Origin: Undaria pinnatifida
Taxonomy: Eukaryota > Sar > Phaeophyceae > Laminariales > Alariaceae
Direction of reading: 5' to 3'
Length of the DNA stretch: 64,000 bases
Assembly: GCA_012845835.1 (NCBI GenBank)
Contig: JABAKD010000017.1
Coordinates: forward strand, 6,441,151 to 6,505,150
The notes under the pieces are model-generated. The model saw nothing but the letters and a program-made list of their open reading frames with translations. It was not told where the DNA came from and searched no databases. The position numbers were made by a program, and so were the translations under genes. Positions 28,774 to 40,800 of the stretch are shown one piece after another (position 1 is the first letter of the stretch; the number at the start of each line of letters is the position of its first letter).

Positions 28774-29844
28774 TTCGATTCAATTCGATTCAGTTCACAA
28801 CACAACATTCACAACAACTTCACGCCCACTATTTGTAGTGGTCTGCCTAGCTAGGAAGCGAGTTTGGCCAAGCGCCACCCACGCAGCAGCGTTTCAGAAA
28901 GCAACAAACCGAACAAGCCGTGCTTGCATCATGTGAGGCTCGAGTCCCAACGGATCGGCACCGACAACGCCCAGCACCAGCCACAATCATCCACCCTGGA
29001 TGTCACAAGGGGGAGAGAATTTACGTGACGGGTCTTTCATACATTCGGAGACTGGTGTGTGCCCGCCTATCTCATCAAAAACAGAAATAAAAAAAGTGGC
29101 ACACCTAAACCGCCAAGCTTTGGGACTGACCAAGAACCGTAAAACGGTTCGCCGTTGGTTTACACGCCAGTTTACCGTAAAGAGAGAAAAAAAAAAGCTC
29201 AATCAACATGATGGGTCAACAAACAATAAAAAAACCTTCATGGCACACCGACTCCAATCTCCATATAATATATGCCATATATCATACCGTTTCAGTGGCA
29301 AACGGCATCTTGAAACAAAAATCTAACAAGGTCAGCCGTGAGTTCGACAAATTTAAGGTCGATACTCATCTTTGCAAGCTGCGTAATACACCGGTCGCCC
29401 GTTGTCAGCAAGTGGTTCATTGACTCAGGAGTCAAAACCTGATAATTTGTTTCGTTGGGGGGCAAAGACGCATGCCATATGATATGGGTCCACTGTCGGC
29501 TAAAATATTTCTGAATGGCGGGACTCCTTAATCCTTTTTAAGTCCCAAAACCCCTCCCAATACAAACATCCAAGTATCTTGTCCCCAAAAAAGGCTTTCC
29601 AGTTGTAGGTGTTGAGGTATTAGTGGGGTGTTAGTGGGGTATCAGTCCGTGTGACCAGTGGCAAAAGGTTACAACCAATAGCTTGCCCAAACTAAGCCTT
29701 AGACCATACCACTCCCCCCCCCTGAAACGGCGGGATACCAGGTCGGCCGGATATTCGGGCGGACCTGTCAACATCCAAGCGATTTTAATGCCTAGGAATA
29801 CCGAGAAGAGTATTTTTCAAGTTCGCCATGGGGAAAGTATTGAA

Positions 29845-29935
29845 AAGTATATTATTGTGGATGGTGGGATTCGAACCCACGACCCTAAAAACCCAGATGG
29901 TCTGTGACGACGCCATTCGTTAAGGCATTATTAAT
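29845..29935 (-). repeat. tRNA-like segment (possible SINE head or tRNA pseudogene)
   Basis: On the - strand a perfect T-arm and B-box appears (GTGGGTTCGAATCCCAC, about 29858-29878), with an A-box-like TTAACGAATGGCG about 45 bases upstream. I could not fold a complete acceptor and anticodon stem, so this is not called a functional tRNA. A flanking segment (GTCCGTTTGACCACTTGCAAAAGG ... AGCTTGCCCAAACTAAGCC) occurs on both sides, at about 29640 and 29945. Confidence 0.5.
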
Positions 29936-31188
29936 TGTGGGGTATTAGTCCGTTTGACCACTTGCAAAAGGTTAACCAACAGCTTGCCCAAACTAAGCCG
30001 TATAACGTAAGGGCGTTAACCCATATTCGTCGGGAGCGTCATTCTTTTTTTGCGATATTAATTACGATTTATTTACCTAGGCCATGGGATTGTCCATCGC
30101 ATCCCACGTTCCATTTTTCTCCATTTTTGTATCTGGGTGAGGAGCGTAAGAAAAATGGTAATAGGACACACCTACCGTACCATGCGTGTTAAATCTATCG
30201 GACAACAAGCAAAATACGTCTGTCTACTGCTGTAGACTATAGTTACTGTAACGAACACCGTCAACGTGTTTTGTATTTAAACTCAAACCGCGAACTTCTC
30301 GGCAGTTCTAGGAAAGTTTGTTGTGGCAGAATACAGCAGGACAGCAAGCCACCACATACATGACATACATAAATAAAACACGCTATTAACAGCAGCAAAA
30401 CAACAACTACCACAAACCATCGGCTGCTCGGTAGGAGGAGAGCATCGAATGTAATACGATAGCAACTGCAGCAACAACAGCATCAGCCGCAGGAGCAACA
30501 GTGCAGAGATCGCAGCAGTAGCAACAGCAGGCAACAACGTTCCTGCGCATGTGGCAGATGTTCTGTTAGGGAGGGGGAAGGTGGCCGGTTTCGCGCCTCG
30601 CCCTCTCGCGCTTGTGGAGGGACGACGGTAAGGTGGCAGAGAGGGACTGGCGTGTGCAATAACGTCCTCTCGTGAGCCAGAATGAACCTCAACGAGCTTC
30701 CGGGCACCAATAGAGACGGAATCATAAGAACCGCTAGAAAATTATATTGGAACCAGCAGTCCCTATACTTTCGTCCAGATTCAGACGACTGTCCACTTGT
30801 TCACGGCACCAACGCCTCCGTCGAACGAGCTCGAACCGTGTGCGCACACGGCGTGCTGGGGGGCGGCGGGCATCCTCGAGACAGAGCGATCGGGGCGGCC
30901 AGTTGCGTCGGAGCCCGACACGTCCTGGGAACGTCCTGGAGGCAGAGACGTCATAATACGAGCCCAGCTGTCTCGTCGAGCAACCAAAATATATATGTGT
31001 GCCTGTACCATCCCGGACGAAATATACCAACCGTGAGCGTTGAACACCGACAGGTACGACGCGGTTCTTCAATATACATCCGGAGTGATAGCATGTACCA
31101 CTTTATTAGTTTTCGAGTAGACATTTTACGTTTACCTGGTGATAATGATGACGACGTCTCTCAGTCTCTTCAAGTTGGTCCAGTTAAA

Positions 31189-31678
31189 GACGCGTGGTAG
31201 GACAGAGGTAGCACTTTTTAGCTCAAATGTTTTCTAAATAACGGTGTTTCTTGGCCCGAAATGGTGATATGCCTAAGCCACGAGATACTTGTAGGTCATC
31301 GGGGAGGACTTTTACTTTGCTCCGAAACAGTTTTCGGGAGTCATTTCACGCTAGCAGTGCAGCAGAAGTTTCTGATCTTCTAAGATGGGGAGCTTAATAT
31401 CGCACCCGAAACACGTCTTCGAGAACATTCGTTCGCGCAACCCGACAAGCATATTTTATGCCCTAATCCTAAAACAAATGAAAACAAGCACGTCAAAATT
31501 ATGATACTCGCCGATAGTTCCACACATAAGGAGCTCAAGCCGTCACAAAACTTTGGCCCAGAAAGTGCAACCCCTACCGTGGGACGACTCTTTCGGTGAG
31601 TTAGTTATAAATCGCCTCAATAGGTTAGGAGCCTCGGAAAAGAACAAAAAACGGTACATATCGACCGTAGCATGCGTC
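31189..31678 (+). mobile_element. Family A element with family B nested inside
   Basis: Outer ends are GACGCGTGGTAGGACAGAGG and ATCGACCGTAGCATGCGTC. A family B copy occupies 31338-31590 (GAGTCATTTCACGC ... GTGGGACGACTC). The flanks TTTCGG (left, to 31337) and TTTCGG (right, from 31591) repeat, which may be a target-site duplication. Confidence 0.85.
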
Positions 31679-31879
31679 TAAAGCATACCAGGGGCACGAC
31701 TAGATCAGTACACCGAAGACCGGCACGGCAACACGCATCGTTGGCTGCAGCACAGTTACGTACGCGGTCCCCTACTGCAGCGGTCCCCTAGCCCACAATT
31801 CCACAAACAAATTCCCTAATCCACCGGTCCCCCAATGTATTTAAGCCCCTCCAACTCAAACAGAAGGAGGGCACAAGCC

Positions 31880-34800
31880 CTATCGCTTCCACCAAGAACC
31901 CTGTCGTTTCTGTTTGGCCCTCTCGAGCGACAGGCGGAGCACATTCGAAGCCACGGTCTCCGCGCTCCCCCTCGTGCGGCACTGCAGCCTCCACTGGCGA
32001 CGCGGATCGAACGGCCCTTCCCCTTTTAATTCGACCATTACCTGGATAAATGTATGTTGGTACAGGGGAACACGGAAAGGGCCGGATTTTTATACCTAGG
32101 TCCATGTATGTTCGTACAGGGGGGCGCGTGAAGGGCACGTTTGTTGACTAGTGACTACCTGGTAAAATATACTACTGGGGAACAGGGCCGGGCCCTCCGC
32201 CTCAATGGCGGAGCGTCCATGTTTTGGAACTAAAAGAGGTCAACGGGTTACGATGCGGTACAGCACATGCCATTTACGTAAGTGGCGTTAGTCCAATCAT
32301 GGTCATATGGGGGAACACAGATGTATGAGACTTGGAAGTACAGGCTTTAAGCTGTACGTGATTACTGATCTGTGAGTTTTGTGGGCCGTTGGAGATGGAT
32401 GCAGTCCACAAGACGTAATGTAGCATAGTTGTCACTAGGAAATTTGTAACTGACGTCAACTCGTCGGCGTTGGTGATTGATGGACTGCCGTTGTGCAAAC
32501 TCAGCAGCAGCCAGCATCAGCCAGCAGCCGCAGCAGCCAGCAGCATAAGCCATCAGCAGGAGCCAGTAGCAACCAGCAGCGAAAGCTAGCAGTGAAAACC
32601 ATTAGCAGCTACTAGCAGCAGCAGCCAACAGCAGCAAACAAGGTAGCAGCCAGCAGTAGCAACAGCTACCAAAGTAGCAGCCAGCAGCAGCAGCAGACAG
32701 AGAGCAGGCAGCAGCAGGCATCATCTGGCAGCAAGTCCAGCATTAGCCAGCAAGAGCCAGCAGGGGCATCAACACACAACCGCAGGCAGTAGCAGGCAAC
32801 AGAAAGCGGCAAAGCCAGTACCATCTAGTACCAGCTAACAGGAACAGCAAAAACAGCTCGGTTCGTGCCTTTCGAAATCTCAGGAGTTTCCATCGAAAAA
32901 CGGCGCGTTTTGGTTCATTTTTAAGAATGTGAAAATGTACCCCAGTTCAGCACCGCTGTACAGGCAGCCATGATCGACCGTCCCCGCCATGGTCTTTGGT
33001 TCGTCGGCTCAAGGGTCACGGCAGATGACGACGACTGATCCAAGCATATACCACTGTCTCCGGTGCTCGCGATGACCTAAATCGACGTCCACCAAGGTGT
33101 GCAATAGTACACAAAACCCAAGCAAGGCCCCACTTTTTGTTGTTTTCAGCTCTTATAGACTAAGCTATTGACTCGTTCGGGCTGGTCGGTGTTACTTGCC
33201 TGGTTACGTGGGCCGTGGCTGGTTGTTTTTTCGTCAGGAGTTTTAGGAGTTTTGTCCCGCTTTTGGACTTAACACACCCCTCGGGATTTCAAACCAACCA
33301 CATCCCGAATAGGAAGCTTCTAGAATAGCATGATTGTGTATATACCTCCAAGTGGCTGTGGCAACGATCCGGTCCTTCGTGCGACGAACTAATGTGAGAG
33401 CAAGAATGTCAACAGCCACAACATCACGAACATCACCACCACCCCACCACCCCCACCCCCCGAACCACCTCCAACACCATCACCACCTCGCGAAAATAAA
33501 CAGTCACCTGTTCTGGAGCCAATTCCTCTTGGCGCACGGCAACAACATCCGCCAAGTCGGCAACATCCACACACACCATCTCCACAGGCCCCCCAACAAC
33601 CCCAACCCCAGCCGCAGCACCAGCCGCGTTAGCAGAGCCCTTGTCACCGGCCGGGCAACCTCCTCCTCCTCCTCCTGCCGAAGCATGGGGTCTCGCGTCC
33701 ACAAACGAAGGTCTGCGGACACGCGGATCAGCTGTCGACCAACCCCCCTCTCCGGAAAACGGGTCGGAAGCTGCTCCTCCAGGAAGGATTGAACTTGGCG
33801 GGCTTGCGGGTGACCTCGGGTTGTGCCGCGATGAGGGCGTTGACCGCGGCTGCGTTCGAAAGCGGCTGTGGTCCTCATCCATAAGTGCAAGCTGGTCTCG
33901 CAAACAAAAGCGCAGCGAGCGGGGGTATATGTATTGCATACATCAGAAAAATATGGTACTCGCGGCGGTCCTCATCCATGGAGACGAACTGCCCGTCAAA
34001 AAACGTGTAGCAGGCGGGTGAACACTTCTTAGTGCGCAAATATCAGTATGTGGAATAGACTCATGCTACGATAGAGATATTAAGGTTGCCCACTCTTAGG
34101 CCGAAACGTTTTCTGAGCCACAGGGCTCCTTCACCTGGAATCGTAGGTATGAAATCATTTTTTGGGAGAATAAAACATTGTACGCCTAGGCCATGGGATT
34201 GGTCATCGGGTGCTGTAGCAACATGGTGCGCTTCTAACGCAGCATCAGTCCATAGGTAGAAATGCGGGGTGGAATCATCAATTAATTTCCACCTTTCGAG
34301 GTAGACGAGAAAATTATGCAGTGAGTAATACTTTCTTTACGCATCAACTAGCATTTGGTTAGTCAAACACGTCTGGTATTCGGGGAAGCGACGCATTGTA
34401 TCCACCAGAAAAAATCTTCCTCGCGGCGCTTATACAGGCGGTAGAGCAGCACCGACATGGACGGGCATACCTGGCACCGATCCGAGCACATCTTACTCGC
34501 GATGCTTGTAACCCTTGTACCTCTACACAAAAGCATGCCAAACCAATTCAAAATAGAGTTATACCAAACACGTGGGTCCAGTTCTAACCGGGCTTAGGCG
34601 TAAACGAGCAACGATATGGACGGGTGAAGATAGCATCGATTGTAAAGCATCTAACTCGCAGCGTGTCAGGCGGTGGGCGAATACGAGCTACACCGGGAGG
34701 CAGGAGGAAGAACGGATGCGGTGCCAAAGAGAGGAATCTACAGGATCAAGCGCAAAGGACATGGTGCGTAGAAGGCCGGCAAACGGTGTTAACGGGGCGG

Positions 34801-37800
34801 AGGACGGACAAGAGAGGCCTTCTGGCGGAGAAAAATATGGATTGGAGAAAAAAAAAAACTGCACCTGCTCCTTGGTGGCGACGAGGGTACGCGGACCCAC
34901 GACCCACGGCCTCAGCTCCCACCGCTGCATCAGTAACTGGAACACCACAACAGCCCCGTCGCCGCCATCGCCGTCTGCATCTCCGACAACGTCACCTCCA
35001 TCAACGCCGCTACCGCCACCGCTGCCACCACCACCACCACCACCACCACCGTCACCGTCACCGGCAACACCGCCACCGCCGACACTAATGTCACCGCCAC
35101 CGCCAACGCCATCGCCACTTCCATTACCACCACTACTACCAACATCGCCATCGCCGACACCACCTCGGCTAAGCATAGACCAGGCTGTTTCGGCCGGAGA
35201 AGGAGAACTCGACCCGCCACCAGCGGTAGCAGGGGAGAACGGGAGAACGCTTGTGCCACCGCCCGTTGCGGGAAGAGCCGTTTCGCCATCCTGAGGGTGA
35301 TGCCGAACGCTGTCGCGCCCACCCTGCCCTACTAGAGGCGGCGCCGCACCCTCGTTCGCGGTCGCCGTTTCACAGCCAGCTGCCCCCCCCTGGCCCGTAG
35401 TCTCACCCCGTTGGCCCGTAGTCTCCCGCTCCTGAGCCGTAGCCTCCCCAGTGCCTTGAGGTAGATCCGAATCAGGTTCACAAGGGGGGTTCTCGGTGCC
35501 GCCACCTCTCCCTCCTTGTTTTTCGGCGGTGGTGGCGGCGGTGGCGGCTTCATCCGCCCATTTTCCGAACATTCCCAACAGTCCTCCGACCTTCGGCGGG
35601 GTCGACGGACTATTAACAACAGGCTGGCTGGAGACCCTGGTGGGCGTTCTTCTGGCGGAGGTGGGGATGCCGGGAAGGGCCTTGGCGATAGCCTGTGCAC
35701 AGATAGATACACAAAACATAAACAAAACAAATCGTTCAAAATAGAGGCAAATTGGAAAAGGTGACGTCGTGGATTTGGCTATAATAGCCTATGCGCGGAT
35801 TGAAGCACAATGCAAAATAAATAAAGGCACAAACGGGGGCGGAGCGGAGAGTATGGTTCGCGATTTTCTGCGATCGCCGATGCGCAGATAGAAACAATAA
35901 CAAGAACGAAAACCCAGCGCATAAACAGAGACAAAGCGGAGAGCGTGACTTCGTGCTAATCGGCGATAACTTGTTCACGGATTGATGAAAGGCAACATGC
36001 TTTTTTAAAGGACCTCTCACAAACACGGAGGCAGGGGGGCGGTGAGCCTGAAATCCGTGATTCACGATTTTGATTTCGATATACGCGGTATAGCCTGTTT
36101 TGACAAAAGCACCACGAAAAGCGGGAGGCGGAGCAGAGAGAGCGATTTCGTGACTCAGCGACTTCGACGCATAAAACCGACGCGCGCTTTTTGGCATCAA
36201 TGTTTCTGGCAACAATGTTTCTGGCAGACGGAGATCTCCAACCGAAGAACTACCCGATACCATTGGGACATCGTTTGTGCTTCATCGTGTTTTACATTAC
36301 TATATATAAATTCGTTTAGGGTGGCGGATACGAGCAGCCCAAGCGGGCTCGCTTCCACAGGTCCTTTTGGCCCGACTGGCTTCTTTCATTCAGACGACTA
36401 GCTTTTTGTAACTTATTGGTCCAACTAGTTTCTTGCCTTTTACAGACTTATTGACCCGACTAGCACGAGCAGCCTTCTGGCTTACTAGCCCCTTGAGTAC
36501 GCGACAGAAAACGTACGAGCATGGTCAGCAACTCTTTTCAGCTGACGTATCTGGACCTGCTGGACACCCTCTCACAACACCAACCTCGCCATCCATCATG
36601 AGGGGGAAAGCTGTTGCTCTGCTCTGCTTGCCTGCTGCTGCTGTTGGTGCTACTGCTGCCGCTCTCTGCTGCTACACAACTGCCTGTAGCTGACCGCTGC
36701 CTGGCTGTCGTGGGTGATGCGCGGGTGTGTTTTCTGTGTTGTGTTTTTGGAAGTCAGTTGGGGATTCCCAACAGAACAGAAGTGCCGGTACGTGCCACCC
36801 CAAAATACCAGTACTACTAAGGACTACTGGGAATCGAGCTATATGTTGTATATAAAGTTACAGCTCCATTCGTACGTCGTATTTTCTCGGCATTGCAGGG
36901 GAGTGGCACTTTTCAACCGGCACAAAAAAATACACGCCCGAGGAAAAACGAAAACGTTCAAGCACTAGTATGTACCCGGTACGCTTACAGCAGAGCAGCA
37001 GCAGCAGCAGCAGCAGCAGCGAAGAAAGCAAGAGATCAGCGCCCGCTGATTGACCCCTCCGTAACACACAGCACTGGGCCGCACAGGCTCGTGCGCCCAG
37101 GTGTACCTTGTTGCTCAGCGCTCTGGACTGGTGCTGCACAGCAGCAGCACGCTTCGAGACAGAAAGGCACCCCGCTCTTCTTGCTGTCTTTGTTTGGTAC
37201 GCACGACTGAACAAATGCATAATTTTTTTGTTTTTGGTCTTTTTTAAAATTTGATTTTCGGAATGTCCGCGAGCTGGTGTCCGGGGGGGGGGGGGATGTA
37301 AGTTTGTTGCTCTGGCCTGCTTGCCTACTGCCGCTGTTGTTGCTACTACTGCTGCCAATTTTCAACCGGCTCTATACCCGTTATTTGGCAGCAACAAATT
37401 ACGCGGGGAAGCACAGCATGACATGGTATTAATATTATGATAGTGCCGGTATGTGCCAGCCCAATACGCCGGCACTGCTACTATTATGCTGTTCAAGACA
37501 CCACACCACCACTTACTATTCTTAGTAGAGCGGCCATACATATTTTGCTTGTTTGAAGAGCTCCAGTCTTACTACTTTCGCCGGCATTAGGGCACAAAAC
37601 AACAGTAGGGGTGGCACTACAATATTCAACCGGCACTACTATTGGGAGTCCCCCACTGTAATGTAAGATACGCCGTATATCTTGTGTGACTGTGACTGCT
37701 GCTTCTTGCGTTTGGTGCTGCTACTACTATTCGTACGAGTACTTAAGCACTTTACTTTGTGTCATATATATACCTTCTTTTTTTATTATTTTTTCCCTCG

Positions 37801-40800
37801 CTTTCTCTTGCTTAAACGCCCCACCTACTATCGAAATCCGCCAGAGTAATAAACACTTCCACGCCCTGGATATCGCCTCGTTATCGTTTCAGAGCCGTCC
37901 ATGCCGCTGCTGCAATTCCCACCCACCGCCGTCCCCAACGCCCCCTCCTTCCACCCACCACCCGCACCATCGCCTAGACCTAGAACCACGCGTATAGCAA
38001 ACCCCTACATCTATGCGACCTAAAGCCCTCCCCCCCCGCCCCCGGCCCCCCCCGCCACATTCCTCCCCATCCCCCACAAGAAATATTTATAGTTTCCACG
38101 CACAAATAGACCTGCCCCACCCGTCCCCCCCCCCCCCCTCTCCCCTTCCCGCCCCCCTTTTGATCAAAATCAGGCCCCCACGTCCTTAAAAACTCCGCCC
38201 CCCCCTCACCGGTTATTCGACTTACAGGGTTCACTTGATAAACTGATGCATTTCCTTCCACAGCTGTCAGATTTTGTCCCCCTCAGAAACGGGTTTTATA
38301 GTTTCCGCGCACAGACTGCCTAACATCACCCTGTTGACCCTGATAGCTACACTGTAGTTGCAAGGGGAGTCGCCGACCTATATCCTTAATGAGGACACAC
38401 AACCCGTAATACGCGCGATCGGAGTATCACACACAGCTTGCAAAGATGAGTTTCGACATAATATTCGATCTCACAGCTGGAGTGTATTTTAATATTTATA
38501 ATATATACTTTTGCGCTCTCTTTTTCCTGCATCACCCTCCTTTAATCTGATGTTTGCCTGCTTTACCGTTCCCTTTTCTACTTTTCTACGTTATTATGTG
38601 CTTTTAGGTTCTACGCTCACTATTTTTTATCTGCTCAGCATTCCCCTCCTCATTATATTTCACCTCCGGAGGGAGAACTTGTAAACATTATAAACGCGTC
38701 AGCTGTGAGTTCGATAAATTTAGGGTCGATACTCATGCTTGCAAGCTGCGCAATACGCCGGCCGCTCGATGTTACATACGTACTGTTCTCTGAATATATA
38801 TATGATTCCTATGGATTTGTCCGGGGTGAACATCAACAACAAATTATTACCAAAAAACGAAATGGTAGCAACAACTTCAGGGGACAGGCCGGGTCGACAT
38901 ACACACGCACCCGTATACAACGGCAGCTTGCGCTGCCGGGGTTGTAACGAAGACCACTGATAGGGACAGCTTACGCATACCTACAATGGGACCCGAAGGG
39001 TGCGCCAGCTAGCGTTGGGCTGCGAAAGCAACTGAGTTAAATCGACACACGACGCGTATGAAAATACGTGGAAGTGTGGTGAGCTAAAGCTTTATTTTTC
39101 CCCATCCGCCGGAGGATAAAAAAAAAAAAAAAAAAGTAGCAACTATACGTACCTCATCCCAGGTGTTAAGTTGCCATGATTGATATGATTCAGTGTTGAT
39201 GTTTATTGCATACGCACCTAGGCCCTGGGACCTGGATGAAGACATCGTGCTCGACGGGGAGACTTGCCGTACATCCGCTTTTCATAGCCTACGTTGGCAT
39301 GGAATTTATATTAAAGACATCGTGCTCGGCGGGGAGCATTTCCCTATATCCGCTTTCATAGCCTACGTTCAAGGTGGCACCACGTTGGCGTCACATTAAG
39401 GCTTCAAGCCGTGCCCGGAATGTTAGCGTCTTTTTCGGCGGGACCATATTGTATGCAGCAGACGTGCACCGTTGTTTTTTTTTAGGTTGCTCGCTTGAGG
39501 AGATCTACACCTAACCCAAAAAAAAACTGGGTTGGAGAAAAAATAAAAACTTCTGCCCGATGAGAAATCCCATGGCGTAGGTAAACAAGAAAAAACATTG
39601 CAAAGCACGAACTTCCAAGGATTGTCGCTCAAGAAGGAGATCCGTTGTTCAGAAACCGTTTAATCGAAAATGTGCCACCTCTACCGTAGCTAGACGCTTG
39701 CTACGATAGAGGTGCACTGCTACGATTTGTCGTGCCCCCCGATTTATCGTATCCCTTCAAAAATATTCAGACTCCAATACAAAATATCACCCCCCCAGTC
39801 AAAATATCAACCCCACCTGAAATAATATATCACCCCCCCCCTTTAAAATATCAACTTCCTCTGAAATATCCTAACATCCCCTGAAAAATACCAACCACTT
39901 TCTTTCTGAGGTTCTTCACTTTAGGAGGAGGTGAAGACATGTCCTTGACCCAAAAAACTGATTTGAAAAAAAAGTAAACCTGATTTATCGCGGATGAAAA
40001 ATCCCATGGCCTTCGTAGGTATACAACGGAAACCATGAAAAAAAGTCACCTGTTTCCGACGACTTTTGGTTAAATTGGAGCCCTGTCATTCAGAACACAT
40101 TTCAGACGAAAAAGTGCTACCCGTATCGTAGCACGCGTCTGCAGGACACCCGACAATAAAACGCACATACATTTTTTTTTGTCTTCACGCACATCTACTT
40201 TCCAGCTTCTGGACAAGCCGTGGTCACAGGTGTCGTCCCTTCCCCCCCCCCGGTTCTTGGCTTCAATTTTTATCGCGCATAGGGTTTAGCAATCCCACTG
40301 CTCGTCGATTTTTCATCGAATGGTGCTAACTCACGCTCTCGCGCTTTCCGCAAGTCAATTTGTGCACAAGAGAAAGTCCCTACGAATTTATACTAGTATG
40401 CACTCGGAGGGACTCGAACTCACGAAAACCGACCTATACCAGGCTCGAAGAGAACCTGATACGCCACCGGAGCGACCGACTTGCTATTCCAGACTGGGTT
40501 TCTCGTATGGGCAAGGGTGCTTTCTACGCAAATTTCAGAATAACAGATCCCATATCTCTGGTTTTCCTGCAAAACACTATCACCCCGTCTTGCGTTATTT
40601 CCCTGTTTCTTATTGGGTGATCTGTAAAATACACCGTCACTTGCCTCCAACGTGGCCTCGTCTCGGTTTTCCACGACCATCGCAGAGAGGCCTAAAGCGC
40701 GCCTGGCCTTCGTCGCCAGCGGCTCCAGAGTCTGGAGAAGGTTGAAGGTTCGAGACCTGGAAGCCGGAAAAAAATACCCAGGGCAAACACACACACACAA

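Larger units (their letters stand above)
24098..31879. other. Convergent intergenic region, repeats only
   Basis: This lies between the COG2 stop and the stop of the - strand LRR gene. It holds a diverged copy of the last COG2 exon (25305-25430), family D (25060-25240), several family A copies (24590-24760, 25868-26090, 26223-26479, 28523-28773, 31189-31678), a family F piece near 27540-27660 and an E piece near 29335. I see no open frame with protein-like composition on either strand. The frames at 30480-31200 overlap on both strands and look incidental. Confidence 0.6.

Noticed and set aside
29845-29935. Functional tRNA gene
   Set aside because: The T-arm is perfect but I could not find a 7-base acceptor stem or a clear anticodon arm. 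It is kept only as a tRNA-like repeat.
30682-31200. 172-codon + frame between the two genes
   Set aside because: Open on both strands over the same bases, with no protein-like pattern, and its end runs into a family A element.
33334-33792. 152-codon + frame, His/Pro-rich
   Set aside because: It is antisense to LRR-gene exon 33891-33487 and the CCACC run beyond its donor.
34572-35294. 240-codon + strand frame with Pro runs
   Set aside because: It is antisense to exon 35692-34865, whose Gly runs read as Pro on the other strand; no splice or phase support.
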